Assembly: GCF_002078875.1 (NCBI RefSeq)
Contig: NC_034414.1
Coordinates: forward strand, 17,641,471 to 17,705,470
DNA from: Numida meleagris
Taxonomy: Eukaryota; Chordata; Aves; Galliformes; Numididae
Reading direction: 5' to 3'
DNA: 64,000 bases
Shown: one piece after another, positions 1-10,722 of the stretch
Numbering within the stretch: the stretch's first letter is position 1
How the letters are laid out: every line of letters starts with the position of its first letter
Program-made: the position numbers and the translations under genes
The notes under the pieces: model-generated
The model's input: the letters and a program-made list of their open reading frames with translations, nothing else
What the model was told of the DNA's origin: nothing
Database searches by the model: none

Positions 1-469
1 ACTGATTTTGCACTGCAGAAACTGTGTATGATGGGAGCAAAGCGGATCAGCAATTAGAAAACAAAGAGAATTTGCAAATGACCCTTTTCCAGGCAATACA
101 GCCAAGTTCAGATTCTTTCAGATATTGACTCCATCTACATTGATCAGAAAATACCTGCTCTTGCTGAGGTATGTGATTTCCATTGCTGAACTACAACTTT
201 ATGAACTCAACATATGGCCTGTGTCCCCCTGACCCCACCAGGAACACCGTTGCACAGCTCCTGTTGGAGCTGGCTGCAGCGTTAGGCTGGCAGGACAGCA
301 ACTTTCTGCTTCATGACCCTACCTCTTTGCCCTTCTGGTACAGACAGAAGCACATCCTTTCCCAGCACACAAGGCAAGCACTCCAGTTTAGCTTAATGGT
401 CAGTGACATATTTAGCTCTCTCTTTCATAATAAAGGATTGTACAGCTCCATACATTAGCATCCATTACC
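1..469. other. Non-coding, nothing recognised
   Basis: Unique-looking DNA. A 91-codon open frame at 183-458 (+) has no motif, no splice context and no family resemblance, and is treated as chance. It runs directly into the CR1 fragment that follows. Confidence 0.6.
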
Positions 470-735
470 ATCAATAGGATGAGAGGTAATGGCCTTAAGT
501 TGCATCAGGTGAGATTCAGGCTGGATATTAGGAAACATTTCTTCTCAGAAAGAGTGGTGAGGTATTGGAACAGGCTGCCCAGGGAGGTGGTGATGGAGTC
601 ACCATGTTCAAGATGTTCAAGAACCACGGAGATGTGGCACTGAGGGACATGATTTAGTGGCATGGTGGTGATGGGCTGATGGTTGGAATAGATGATCTTA
701 GAAGTCTTTTCCAGCTGTAATGATTTTGTGATCCT
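470..735 (+). mobile_element. CR1: CR1 LINE 3' end fragment
   Basis: This is the 3' portion of a Chicken Repeat 1 non-LTR retrotransposon. It begins in the 'gatgagaggtaatggcc' part of the reverse-transcriptase end, passes through 'caggctgcccagggaggtgg' at about 571-590 and the block 'tggcactgagggacatg' followed by 'atttagtggcatggtggtg', and ends near 735 in a degenerate copy of the short CR1 tail ('tgattttgtgat'). These landmarks match avian CR1 consensus as I recall it. The 5' part of the element is missing, as is usual for 5'-truncated CR1 copies, so it makes no protein and cannot move. Substitutions at many positions point to an old insertion. Confidence 0.93.
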
Positions 736-2455
736 TCTGAATTACCGTAACATTTTTTGAATCATATAACATTTCGAAATGATAATCACGTCCTATTTAT
801 TAAAAGAAAAAAAAATAGCATAATTAATTCAAACTTTATTAATGTGCTGCTCTCCTTCAGTTTTGGTATACTTCTTGTTTAGAGCCAGATGTGTATGTGT
901 ACACACATGCACAGACTTGCACAGATGCATGTACGTATGTAAATAAATATACATACACATGTGTTCCATATGTATACACGTCTGTTTGCTGGAAGATATG
1001 AGAAATTTCAGTGTGTTTAGAGTTCTCTAAGATGTTCTAGAGCTCACCAGTGATGCATCATTGTTGATGATTTATTCCTATTACAGAAGCGCCTACAGAA
1101 CTGAAGAAGAGGTCAGATTGTGTTAAGCAGTCTTCAAAAGTTTCCAACTTAGTTGCAAACATTTCAGAAAGGTGGTGAAGAGAAACAAGGATGTAACAAT
1201 GACAAAGCAGACTAGTGGTTTAGCTGGAAATTAGTGTCAGTCTCCTGACCAGAACTTTTTGATTCCTGCTGTCTGTATCCATTGCAGTGTGATGAGTCAT
1301 GTCTCATCAGCAGAATTATCTGCATGAATATTATCACACATTGTTCGGATGCCCAGTTCTATAGGGCTCCATTCACTTGATGGCAGCCATCATAACCTCC
1401 CCGTCCTACTGGGTTTCAGATGCTGAATTTAGTTTGCTTGTGCTGCACTCAGAAAGAGCCATGCCTTTCCCTGAGCACTCAGCCCAAGGTCTTTCTGAAG
1501 TTCCAAAGGTGTCAACTGAATTTTATTCCCATTATTTCTCATTTTCACATGCTTTGCTTCCAAGTTCCAGAAGTGTCAAGAGGAAGAGCCAGAATTTTGT
1601 TAGGGAAAGATTGTTGTGCTTGTAGTCCCAGAGGAGGGCTGGCAAGTTCTCCTGCAGAAGTTTGAGAGATGAAGGAAGCAGACAAGATGGAAAAGTTGAT
1701 AGGAAGAAGGAAAAGTGTAAAAGAGGCACAGTGTAGGGGAATGTGAAGAGAAAGGAAATGACTGATGAGAGAGTGTGAGTCCTCTAGTTCAGCACTAGAT
1801 ATGACTACATTTGTCACATCGTTTAAAAGTGACCTGCAAATGATTATTTTTATTACATGTATGCTTTTTATCACTTCTTGATGATTTACAATGAAAGCTT
1901 TAAAGAGCTCACAGCTTGATTTTTTTAATATACTCGTTGTTGTTCTGTATCTCAAGCTTTTTGTATGCACACTGTTCTTGCCAGCACAACTAAATTAGTT
2001 TAGATTGACTTTGCTATGTTAATATGTGATCCTTCTTCTACAGACATCCAAACCATCATCAGCACCTGGGGAACACACTGCAGTTGGTGCAGTCGTTTTC
2101 ACTACACTTAGTTTCTGCTCAGAAGAAATGGACAAACTGGCAAAGCTCTTGCGGTAGGACAGGCTTTTCAAATATCAGGAAGACAGAGATGAGAGAAGGG
2201 GGAGAGGTGGAATGTTACAGGCAATGCTTGCATGTGCTAAATAAAAAAAAAATGGGAGGAGAATTTATTTCCCTGCCTCAATTCCCTTTGCAGCTCACCT
2301 TTAAAGGAAAATATTTTTAATGCACATGTATTAACTGTGCTCATGTTCAGTTATGATTGTTTTTTAATGAATATGATATTCATTACATTTAAGCACATTG
2401 AGTTCACAGAAACAGCTGGAAAAATATTGCGAGCATTTGTTACATATAAGGGAAG
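736..2455. other. AT-rich non-coding stretch
   Basis: No gene recognised. It holds a purine/pyrimidine alternating block (listed separately), a purine-rich run around 1670-1760 and overlapping open frames at 1377-1665 (+) and 1545-1970 (-, 141 codons). The frames lie on opposite strands over the same DNA, have no recognisable motif and no clear splice partners, so chance is the simplest explanation. Confidence 0.5.
889..985. repeat. Alternating purine/pyrimidine low-complexity block
   Basis: Runs of TG/CA, TA and GTAC alternate through 889-985, including the perfect palindrome TGTGTACACA near 897-906 and 'atgcatgtacgtatgt' near 925-940. The pattern is that of a decayed (TG)n/(TA)n microsatellite with local self-complementarity. 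Confidence 0.6.
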
Positions 2456-2462
2456 AAACAAC

Positions 2463-2491
2463 AATGTATGTGTGTTTATGTGTGTGTGTGC
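2463..2491 (+). repeat. Interrupted (TG)n microsatellite
   Basis: Two short TG runs ('tatgtgtgtttatgtgtgtg') are separated by TTTA. The tract is short and interrupted, so it is probably only weakly polymorphic. Confidence 0.7.
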
Positions 2492-2775
2492 CTTTATATT
2501 AAAAGCCACGTAGCGCATTATCTGAGACAGAGCCCTCACAAGGACATGGACGACATGCATGATGGATTTAAAATGACAGAGTGAAGGGTGAAAATAACTC
2601 AAAAGATCAAACAGAAAAGGAATGGAAGAGAAAATAAGGAACAAGCAGAGAGGAAGTTATGCTAAAAACTGGCCCTCTTCCATGTTAATTAATTCAGATT
2701 TCCAGATTAAGACAAACCAATTTTGTTATTTCTTTTTTTGCTCTTTCATTGAAAACAGGTACACCCAAATTCAAG

Positions 2776-2850
2776 GAGGCATTTAAACACGTGCTTAATT
2801 TTAATTTATACAAGTAATCCCATGAAGTTGTTTTACTGACTATTCAGAAA
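2776..2850. repeat. Fossil hairpin MITE-like repeat
   Basis: The segment runs 'tttaaacacgtgcttaattt', then 'caagtaatcccatgaagttg', then 'ttttactgactattcag'. This follows, with substitutions, the layout of an old palindromic repeat I recall from turtle, crocodilian and bird genomes: arms with 'aagcaygtgcttaa' and 'agtcccattgaagtcaat' around a centre. It is too degenerate to name a family. It overlaps an exon-shaped segment at 2759-2901. Confidence 0.45.
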
Positions 2851-2901
2851 AGCCACAATTAATAAAGTTCACTGTAGTTAAAAAAAATCAACAAGTTGCA
2901 G

Positions 2902-4639
2902 GTAAGTGGAGAAGGGAAAATAACTATTGCGTGTGTATATGTATATATTTAGTTATATATGTGGAGAAATGGAAGCTTGTAGCAATACATAGGGAGTGAG
3001 AGGTTTAAAACTGTGGAAGAATGATAAAGAGAGCAGACAGATTTGTGTCCACCAGGGTCATTTTTGAATCTCTTAAGAATCTCTTAAGAAGAAATTTTTG
3101 CTACAGTAGTGTTCTTTCTCAACTCATTGTTCATTTCCTTGTATGGAACCATACTGATTTACAAGCTGCTGAAATACAAACGTATCGTATGGAGAGATGA
3201 GAAAAATGAGGGTTGAACTGTGTAGGTAGAGAGCTCTGTAGGCTGTTAGTTAGGATGTTCTTCGTTCAGTTGTGTGAGTTGAAGTTTCTAAACAGGCTTC
3301 CATTATTTTTTGGAGAAAGGAGGGAGAAAAAAGTACTGTTACAAGATGAGCTTAAAGAAACATCAGCAGATGAAATAAATGCTATTATTTATTTAGTGGC
3401 ATCTTCATTGAATATATGACTTTGGGCAGAGAAGCGAATGTTCATACAAAGTAGAGCTTTTCCTTTGCATCTGCGCTCATATTGGCTCTAGGTTGCCAGA
3501 TAAACTGAACGGCTGTTGAAAAAGCTTTCTGTAGATGTAGACAGCTCACAGCAAGTTGATCTTTATTTTTTTCCCAGTACTTACTGCCTGTTAGAAACTA
3601 GAGGAGCTGAAAAAGATCAAACCAACAAACTCAAAGATTCAAAGAATTGTTGTTGGCTGCTTGGGCTTCTGATTTCCTGGTGTCCTTGGCAAGAGCAAAC
3701 AGAGCCATATCACTTGGTGTCATGAACCATAACCTGCAATAATCCATACTCCTTAATCCTTCATATAGCTGTCGCTGTGTCATCACAATTTATTTTAAAA
3801 TGGTATTCTCTAGTACTAATCTCAGTCCTAATCATTCATATTAATGTTAGCATTAGAGTGAATTAGGGCATTATTTGCCTAATATGTGCCATATGTGACA
3901 CTTAAGTACTTGTAAGTAATTGCATATGAGAGAAGACAGCATTAAATGTGAATGGCACATACAGTATGAAAAATGAAAGAGACAAATATTAAACTTTTAA
4001 TAGAAATAACTTCAGCAAAACTTTCCCACAGGCAACAGAACTCTGATATTTTTAGCTAGTTGAGGCCAATGTATGTTAAGAATAGCAATCAGTGCAGTGG
4101 GAAAATACACAATTTCTATTATGGGGCAGTGAGAATAACAACATACTGATGATATAAAATATACCAGTATAAAATATGTAATTATCTCGCATGCAAAGGA
4201 ATAAATCATGTAAACTATTTACAGTAGGAATTGTGAAAGGACAATGACACATTGTTGTCTTATTTGTGTAGCATGGATAAAGTTTGGCTTCTAAAATTGC
4301 AAAATCTAATTCATGGTGTTTATGTGATGCTTCCTGCAAGAAGAAGACTCTGATAAGATTTTTTGCTTCTAATAAATTAGGTTAGATATTAGCTTGGTTC
4401 AAACAGGAGATAGAACTGGATAAAATTAGAAAGATGTTAGTTTGGATAACATCTTCTGTTTCTTCATATTGTACCATTAGACTAAAATTATACAGAATAG
4501 TTCTGCTTTCCCATGCAGCTGCAGATAACTGCAATTTTGCTTCTAGAACCATCACTGTATTGCAACTCATATGGTGCAAGATTCATAACCATACCATAAA
4601 TGAATTTGGACTCTTTGAGAGCTGAGTACAGAATGACAT
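2902..4639. other. Non-coding, nothing recognised
   Basis: AT-rich DNA with scattered short open frames (for example 3213-3419 and 3516-3725 on +) that end early and show no motif. No repeat family recognised. Confidence 0.5.
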
Positions 4640-5215
4640 AAACACAAGTGTAAATTATTATTACTACAAAACTGCTAACCCGTCATACTATCAATAATAA
4701 TGCAGAGAACAGTGGCATTGTGCGTCCTTATCTATCATCATGTATAAAAATAATTTTAATTAATAAGCCCCGTCTGTTCTCTATGCTATTATTGTAGCAC
4801 TATAAGTTTTAAAAATAGGGTGAAATCAATATTTTTTGTCTGTCCTCCTTGGTAGCAAAGAAGGGCCTAAGCTTCAGGATTAGCGGGCAGATATGGGGAG
4901 GATTTCTTTCTTTGTGATACAAATCTGTATTAATTGATTTTTCTTGATGTGGATTAATTGCAGCTCTTTATTAGGAATAATATCACAAATAAACTATAGA
5001 CCAGTATAGATTGCTAAGCCTAGATTTCAACTGAATGAGGCTAATCAATATCCAAGGCTGTAATTCAAAGCGATTCATTAGGGCCTCAGGAAAAGCCAAA
5101 TAATATATGTGAGAAATATCTCATCTGGAGCCTTGAAGGAGTTTCTCCCTAAATAGACTAAATATGTTTGTAATATACAATCATCGCAGATTAAGCCTGC
5201 TCAAATGCATTTTGA
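4640..5215. promoter_or_regulatory. Candidate conserved non-coding element
   Basis: About 570 bp with no open frame of note and no repeat signature, dense in homeodomain-type cores: TAATTA or ATTAAT near 4757-4762, 4931-4936 and 4954-4958, plus TAATCAAT near 5042-5049. It is flanked by ordinary unstructured sequence. Dense AT-core sites without coding or repeat content are typical of developmental enhancers in vertebrate gene deserts, but AT-rich DNA yields such cores by chance. This is inference, and cross-species alignment would decide it. Confidence 0.2.
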
Positions 5216-7257
5216 TGGCCAGCTCTTGCTAAGAGAATGGAGGAGCACTGCTGCAGCTCGGCAGTTGTAGCAGCATCCTGACCAGAAGGCCAGAGCCCCT
5301 CTCTGTTTACCATCAAACTTTCAAGTCAGATGCAGACAGCTGCCATATGCATTGAAATAACTCAAGATTCTGATTACCTTTTAGGTCATGAAAGGGTCGA
5401 TATTCACATTTTAAGGAAATAAAACATGCTGTATACTTACAATGGCTTCTGATGGCCAAAGCTAGACAAGAGAAGCATACCTCAATTTTGTCCAAGGAAT
5501 TTAAGCACAAATGCTCAGTTCTAAGCCCAGCACAGAAACTTGCTGTGCAAACAAGGAGGGAGGGGTGCTTCTCATGTGGACGCCAGCCTCTGGTCCCCAC
5601 CTGAAGGAGCACCCAGCCAGTGCTCTCGGGGGCCAGCTGGCTGTGGTTCCTGCTTAGGATCTTGAATATATGTTTTGGATATCCATATCAGGTTTGTCTG
5701 TGCTCAGTCTGTAACTGGACCATTACCTCTACTGTTCTTGCTCTCAATCTAGTGAAATGGACAATTCAGATTCTGATCTTAGGCATCCATTTAAAGTTAA
5801 ATACATGAGCAAAAATTATTAAATTTACTACTAATAAATAAACTTCAGGAAATTATTTTAATAACTAGTAGTCGGTGTGTGTTATGCAAGGTGAATGTCA
5901 GGGCTCTATGACCTAAGAGCTTTCAAAATATAAGCTGTATTGTAGAAGAAGAGAAGTGGACGCAAGGCTAGTTGAATGTAACTACTATAATACTTGAGAT
6001 AGATCCTAGGTTTAGAGGCACTAAATGTAAAATCTAGGATAAAAAAAAAAACCTAAATCAGTGCAACAGCAATGAACAAAAAAGATAAATTTAATAACAG
6101 CATTGTAATGAGAACTACATTTTGAAAATATTCTTACATGTTGGCATATGATCTTCCTGGGCACGTATGTGGTTAAGATACAAACAGACTTGAAGCATAT
6201 TCTTGTAGTTTTCACTAGTTCAAATTTTTGCACTTACCAAATTCATTAATTCCTTTGAGGTTGAAAAGAAGATACGTCACCTTTAGTAGCTCCATGAATG
6301 CTACATTTAACAAAAAGTCTCCATTGTGTTGCTTAAGGAAATTAGTTTTAGAGCCAGAAATCACAAATTCTTAATATGAGTTCAAGGCTTCAGTGGGGCT
6401 ACAGCAGGGATAAATGCAAACAATTTTTTCCAGGAAAACCATGAAAATGGATTTCTCTGCAGTGGAATAAGCCAGACAAAACATTCTGCCAACGCTCCAG
6501 TGTCCATCTACTGTTAGCCAATGGCTTTTATTGTTTTAAGTCTTGTCTTATCTTTCCTAGATTCTGTTCTACTTACTGCTTATACGACTTAAGGAAACCT
6601 TGATATCACCTTGACTCCCTACGCTGGAGCCCATATTTTGCGCCAGTGGAGATAATAGAGTTTGACTCTGTGAAGATACAAGTGCTGGAGCTTTAGACTA
6701 TTAAGTCACATGCGGTGAAGATAAGCTAACCAGTTTTTTAACATGGTTAAATGACTTGACTTTGGCTTCTCACTCCCATATGCTCCATTTGCGCTCATCC
6801 TTGTATTTAGTACTGTTTTAGCTTCTCAATTCAATGTAGCCTTGGCTGAAACAGCTCACCACTTTTTGGAGGAAAGACTTACTATGGCGTGGGACTGATT
6901 GTCATGCATACTAAGGTTCCTTTACTATTATAAAGGAAATTTTGAATTTTCAGTGAGAGTAAAGCCCTCTCTGCAATGCTAGAGATATACAAAGAAGGGT
7001 AGTGTATCCGCTTACTGAGTAAATTTAATCACTACAGAAGAAATTACATCATGAAAGATGTCTTAAGACACAAATTTCTTGTTTGTCCTTATTCGTTCAC
7101 TTTTCTTAGACCCTTTCTCAACTCTATATTGCTTCTGTCGCTGCAACACCATAAATCAAAGCCTACATCCAAGGATGTGTGGAAATGGTAGGACATAAAT
7201 GCATCCAGGATAGACTGCTCTTGCATTTGACAGCTAACAACGTGGAGAGAATAAATA
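5216..7257. other. Non-coding, nothing firm recognised
   Basis: It contains a short GC-richer patch near 5220-5300 and 5560-5640 with overlapping frames on both strands (5313-5612 on -, 5620-5808 on +). A donor-like 'cacttacc' on the minus strand at 6231-6238 has no convincing acceptor partner. Nothing else supported. Confidence 0.5.
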
Positions 7258-7397
7258 ACATAATGTCGGTGTGCCCTCTATCTGGCTCAGATTATCTGGA
7301 GGCCATCTGAATAAACTCTCATCTGAAACAGGAAGCCCTGGGACTAGATCTTTCACCTTCCTTTGATTGTCATTTTCCAATTGTTTTCATTTTTCAG

Positions 7398-7405
7398 TGA
7401 CGTCA
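7398..7405. promoter_or_regulatory. Perfect CRE palindrome TGACGTCA
   Basis: TGACGTCA is the full consensus cAMP-response element bound by CREB/ATF/bZIP dimers. It sits in 'cagtgacgtcagcaca', inside a repeat-free stretch (about 7258-7510) that is less AT-rich than its surroundings. CpG-containing octamers are uncommon in methylated vertebrate non-coding DNA, so survival of a full site is mildly suggestive. No promoter is visible next to it. Confidence 0.4.
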
Positions 7406-7410
7406 GCACA

Positions 7411-8806
7411 CTTGGTCGTTGATGTTCCATTTTGGCCTTGACTGTGCCAGATACACCCAGAGAAGTCGGAAGCCAAGAGCACAGTGGGCCTAAATTAAGA
7501 GTGGGCTTTCCTTAACACATCCTTATATATAAGATCCTGAAGAAAGATGCAGACAATGCTGAAGTTTTACATAAGCATTGTTGAGAGAGGTTGCTTCTAG
7601 TTCACTGGGCTTCTTGAATAGGTGGAAACTGTATGCGTGGCACACTCTCAAAATCAGGGGTACCAATAACAAAATGTTACTGTGAAAATACACTGATGTC
7701 CATATTTTTTTCCAAGCTAGAAAACAGCTGACTACTAGACAGGGAGTGGTTTTGTTAATTTTCCAGTCTATTATGTTAGTTGGTGCAAAGGAAACTAACA
7801 CAAAAGGTGGCACAAAAGAGCAGTTTAAAAAATTTGGATGTCTCCTGTCCTGTCCTCTCCTCTCATCTCCCCTCTTTTTCCACACTTTTCAAGTGCCTTT
7901 TAGTTTAAGTGCTTTTGTTACTTAGATTTTCAGCTTCTTAAAATTTTAATGAGTCAAAATGCATACTGAGTGTCTACTTCAAAAAAGAGTGAAGTTGAGC
8001 TAAGAGAAGTGAGTATTGAGAGGAGAGGTCAGATTTGTGTGTTCAGAGTGCATATTGCTGCTGTGAAGGCACTAATCAGTCATACTGCACTAATTAAAAT
8101 GTCCTGCGCCCTCAACACTTCATGCCTTGCCACAGTGCATTCCTGAAGTCCAGCAGGGAGGCCACAGTGGTCCTCACAGGATGGGATGCCACTGAAAATG
8201 GCAAAAAACATTACTCATCTCTGTGACTTTGTGAGACCATGTTGTCAATGAGGAATTGAAAAGCACTTCTGATTTATGGGATATACTGCCCATTGCATCA
8301 CCAACAAAAGAAAGATATGACAGCTAGTAATCTCGTCACAGTGATTTCCCATCTCTTCTGTTTTGATTTTGTTCACTGCTAGCCATGAGTGCTGTGCTAT
8401 CTTGGTGAAAGTGGTTTGCTCATGTGTGGCAAAGAGGAGGGAGATCTGAGCCTTTCTTGCATATTGTTCAGATTTATGGCATCCTTGTCATCTGACCAAA
8501 GTCATTATTCTTTAGGAGCAAGAGAAGGAGTGGGAATGAGTGTTGAGAAGGCTAGACTTTCTATATATTACTTGTGACCTGCCCATTTAAGGCTTGGGAC
8601 TGGTTGGTAAGGCAAGCAGACCAATGTCCATGCATCTGTTGTTTCCTGTGGAAAAGATTTCAGTTGCTGTCAGTTTGGCACTCATCATGAACATTAAAGT
8701 TTAGCAGGGAAAAACTGTTTTGAAATGGTCAAATAGAGAAAAGATTTCTGTGTATATTTGCATTTTAGTGCTATTAGTGGTACTGTATACAGAGCAGCTC
8801 TCTCAC
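7411..8806. other. Non-coding, nothing recognised
   Basis: A 120-codon minus-strand frame (7523-7885) and a 62-codon plus-strand frame (8389-8577) are present but match nothing I know. No repeat element recognised. Confidence 0.5.
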
Positions 8807-8850
8807 CTGTGGAGTGCTTTGTAGGGTAACTAGACTTCTATAGGTTTCCT
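8807..8850 (-). other. Candidate 44-nt exon (minus strand)
   Basis: Read on the minus strand, a long pyrimidine tract ending 'tttgtttctgcttcag' leads into a 44-nt body that ends 'ctccacag' followed by the donor GTGAGA. Both sites are close to consensus. One of three frames is open through the body, too short to mean anything. No flanking exon on this strand was paired with it. It may be a real small exon of a non-coding transcript or a decoy. Confidence 0.2.
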
Positions 8851-9200
8851 CTGAAGCAGAAACAAAACAGAAAAAGAAGCCCCAAACCACAATTTTAAAA
8901 ATGGGATGTGTTAAGATGCCTCCTGAAAGTCACAGGCTGTCCTTATATCGGTCAATTTTTGGAATTCTTGAGTAGTGAGAACAGACTTGGTTGTCAACAG
9001 AGTGCTGTTCACAGAAGCTAGGCAGGAAAATGAAAGAAGGCTTTCTATTGTTCAGTGATGTGGTGGTGTAGGCTGCAAGAATGCGTTGGGAATGCAGCGC
9101 CTGCATGTCAGGCAGAGAGAGAGATCTTTGTGTGAATACACTGGAGCAGAATGTCAATCATATAAATAACTATTATCTGATTTTTTTATTCGCTCTTGTG

Positions 9201-9234
9201 CTTCTTCAATTGGAGTCCGTAAGGTGAGTTATCA
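9201..9234. repeat. Short segment shared with 26471-26504
   Basis: The 16-mer 'gtaaggtgagttatca' at 9219-9234 recurs exactly at 26489-26504. In both places 'cttctt' lies 18 bp upstream of the 16-mer start. Conserved spacing suggests two remnants of one old dispersed repeat, though the homology fades quickly on both sides. The family is not recognised. Confidence 0.35.
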
Positions 9235-9545
9235 ATTTGCTGGAACTTCCTGGTATCTGATCCAAGCTGTCTGGATATCACTTGCAGGGGAGCTGACCTA
9301 CCATGAAGCAATGTAGGAAGCACCATACCAGTCATGTGCCCTCTGCTTTGTACAGCATCCTGACATAGTCTTGGTAATAACTTCTGAATAGATAATATAC
9401 AGACACCCTGCCCTGGTATGTCACTCAAAAACAGCAGTGTTTTTCCTAAAAATGGCAAATAGAAAGGGAAGCTACACACTTACTCAAGTGCAAAGAGACA
9501 TGCTTTATCTCACAATAGTTAACATTATGTCAGGATGCAATGATG

Positions 9546-9644
9546 CAAGAGCACTGTTATGAAATTCCTCAAAACCCTGAACACGTTAGAGACAAAATGC
9601 CTGAAAATCACGAACATATTAGAGACAACATGCCTGAAAAAGGT
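9546..9644. repeat. 33-bp minisatellite, about three copies
   Basis: Two clear units start at 9579 and 9612 (33 bp each, sharing 'tagagacaa' and 'atgcctgaaaa'); a more diverged third unit lies upstream (about 9546-9578). Because 33 is a multiple of three, the minus-strand frame reads as an 11-residue repeat of the type FFRHVVSNMFV / IFRHFVSNVFR / VLRNFITVLL. That regularity follows from the tandem DNA and is not evidence of a protein. Confidence 0.8.
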
Positions 9645-10675
9645 GCATTTGTGATTAAAATACTTTTGTTCTTTAAGCAAATTAACTCTTGAAACAGAAG
9701 CTTGCAGAGTTGGGAATAACATGCCTGTTATGACCTGAATTAAACTGACCTCCTCTGAAGTCTTGCTTCTCATGGGTTGGTGTTATTTTGTGATGCTTAA
9801 GGCAGATCCACCTTTGAGGTAACACATCGCTATTCTGCCTGCCAGGAAGGGAGGAGATCATATGCTGAAAAAATCCACCCCACTGGGAGAAGTTGAGCCC
9901 GTATTCTGTTAGCTTACACCATGTGCTGCGTAGCAATCATGAAGGATCTGTTTCAGTGGAGTCATTTAGGGCCACAGGGGCAAATCTTGCAAGCTGCTTT
10001 GAGCACCCATGGCTCTCAGAGGTGAGAGCCACTGGATGAATAAGCAGAGGGGTAAGCAGTCCTGAGCAGCACAGACGACCCAGTCCTGCACCACTGAAGA
10101 CAGCAAGAGCTTTGCCAAAGGGTTATCTTTAACCACAGAGCTCTCGGGCCCAGGCCACGTTATTATTCCCCTATGCCAAGGCCCAGGTGGAATAGCCTTA
10201 TCTCACAGACACTTCTGCCTGATGCAGTAAGTAACTCACCGAGGGACAAATATCTATGTCAGTGAGGGAGAAGGCAGCATGGACGGGAGGAGGCACAGAG
10301 CAGCTGAGCAAAAGCAGGACAGCTTGTGCTCAGCCCCCATCTCAGGCTAGTGCTCATCTGGGGACATCTGTACCTGCTCAAGCACATGATGTCTTAGACT
10401 TCTACTGATTCACATCCATCTGCTTTGTCCCACCAGGAACACTGAGACCACCCTTTAGCCACTACACCTTTTATGCTGTTTTCCACACTGTAACTCATGC
10501 AAGAAAGGCTTTCTTGAAGAGATCCTTAAGTGCGTGGGCCATGCTGACACCTGGATTTCAGGGCAACATGGTACTTCACCACCCCATGCCGCAGTTTATT
10601 CAGTATGGTGAAACACTGACCGTATCAACATCTCAGTTTGTTTAAGTTGGTGTAACTCTCTTCAGTTCAGTAGGG

Positions 10676-10722
10676 CTGTGCTGATTTGTGCGCTGATTTA
10701 TTTACTGTGCTGATTTATTTCA
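10676..10722. repeat. Short tandem repeat (ctgattt)
   Basis: 'gctgattt' occurs three times in 47 bp (starting near 10679, 10692 and 10708), the last two sharing 'gctgatttattt'. A local slippage-type duplication. Confidence 0.6.

Noticed and set aside
2053..2075. REST/NRSF-like site around 'catcagcacctggggaacac'
   Set aside because: Only the left half-site TCAGCACC matches; the right half departs from consensus at several positions.
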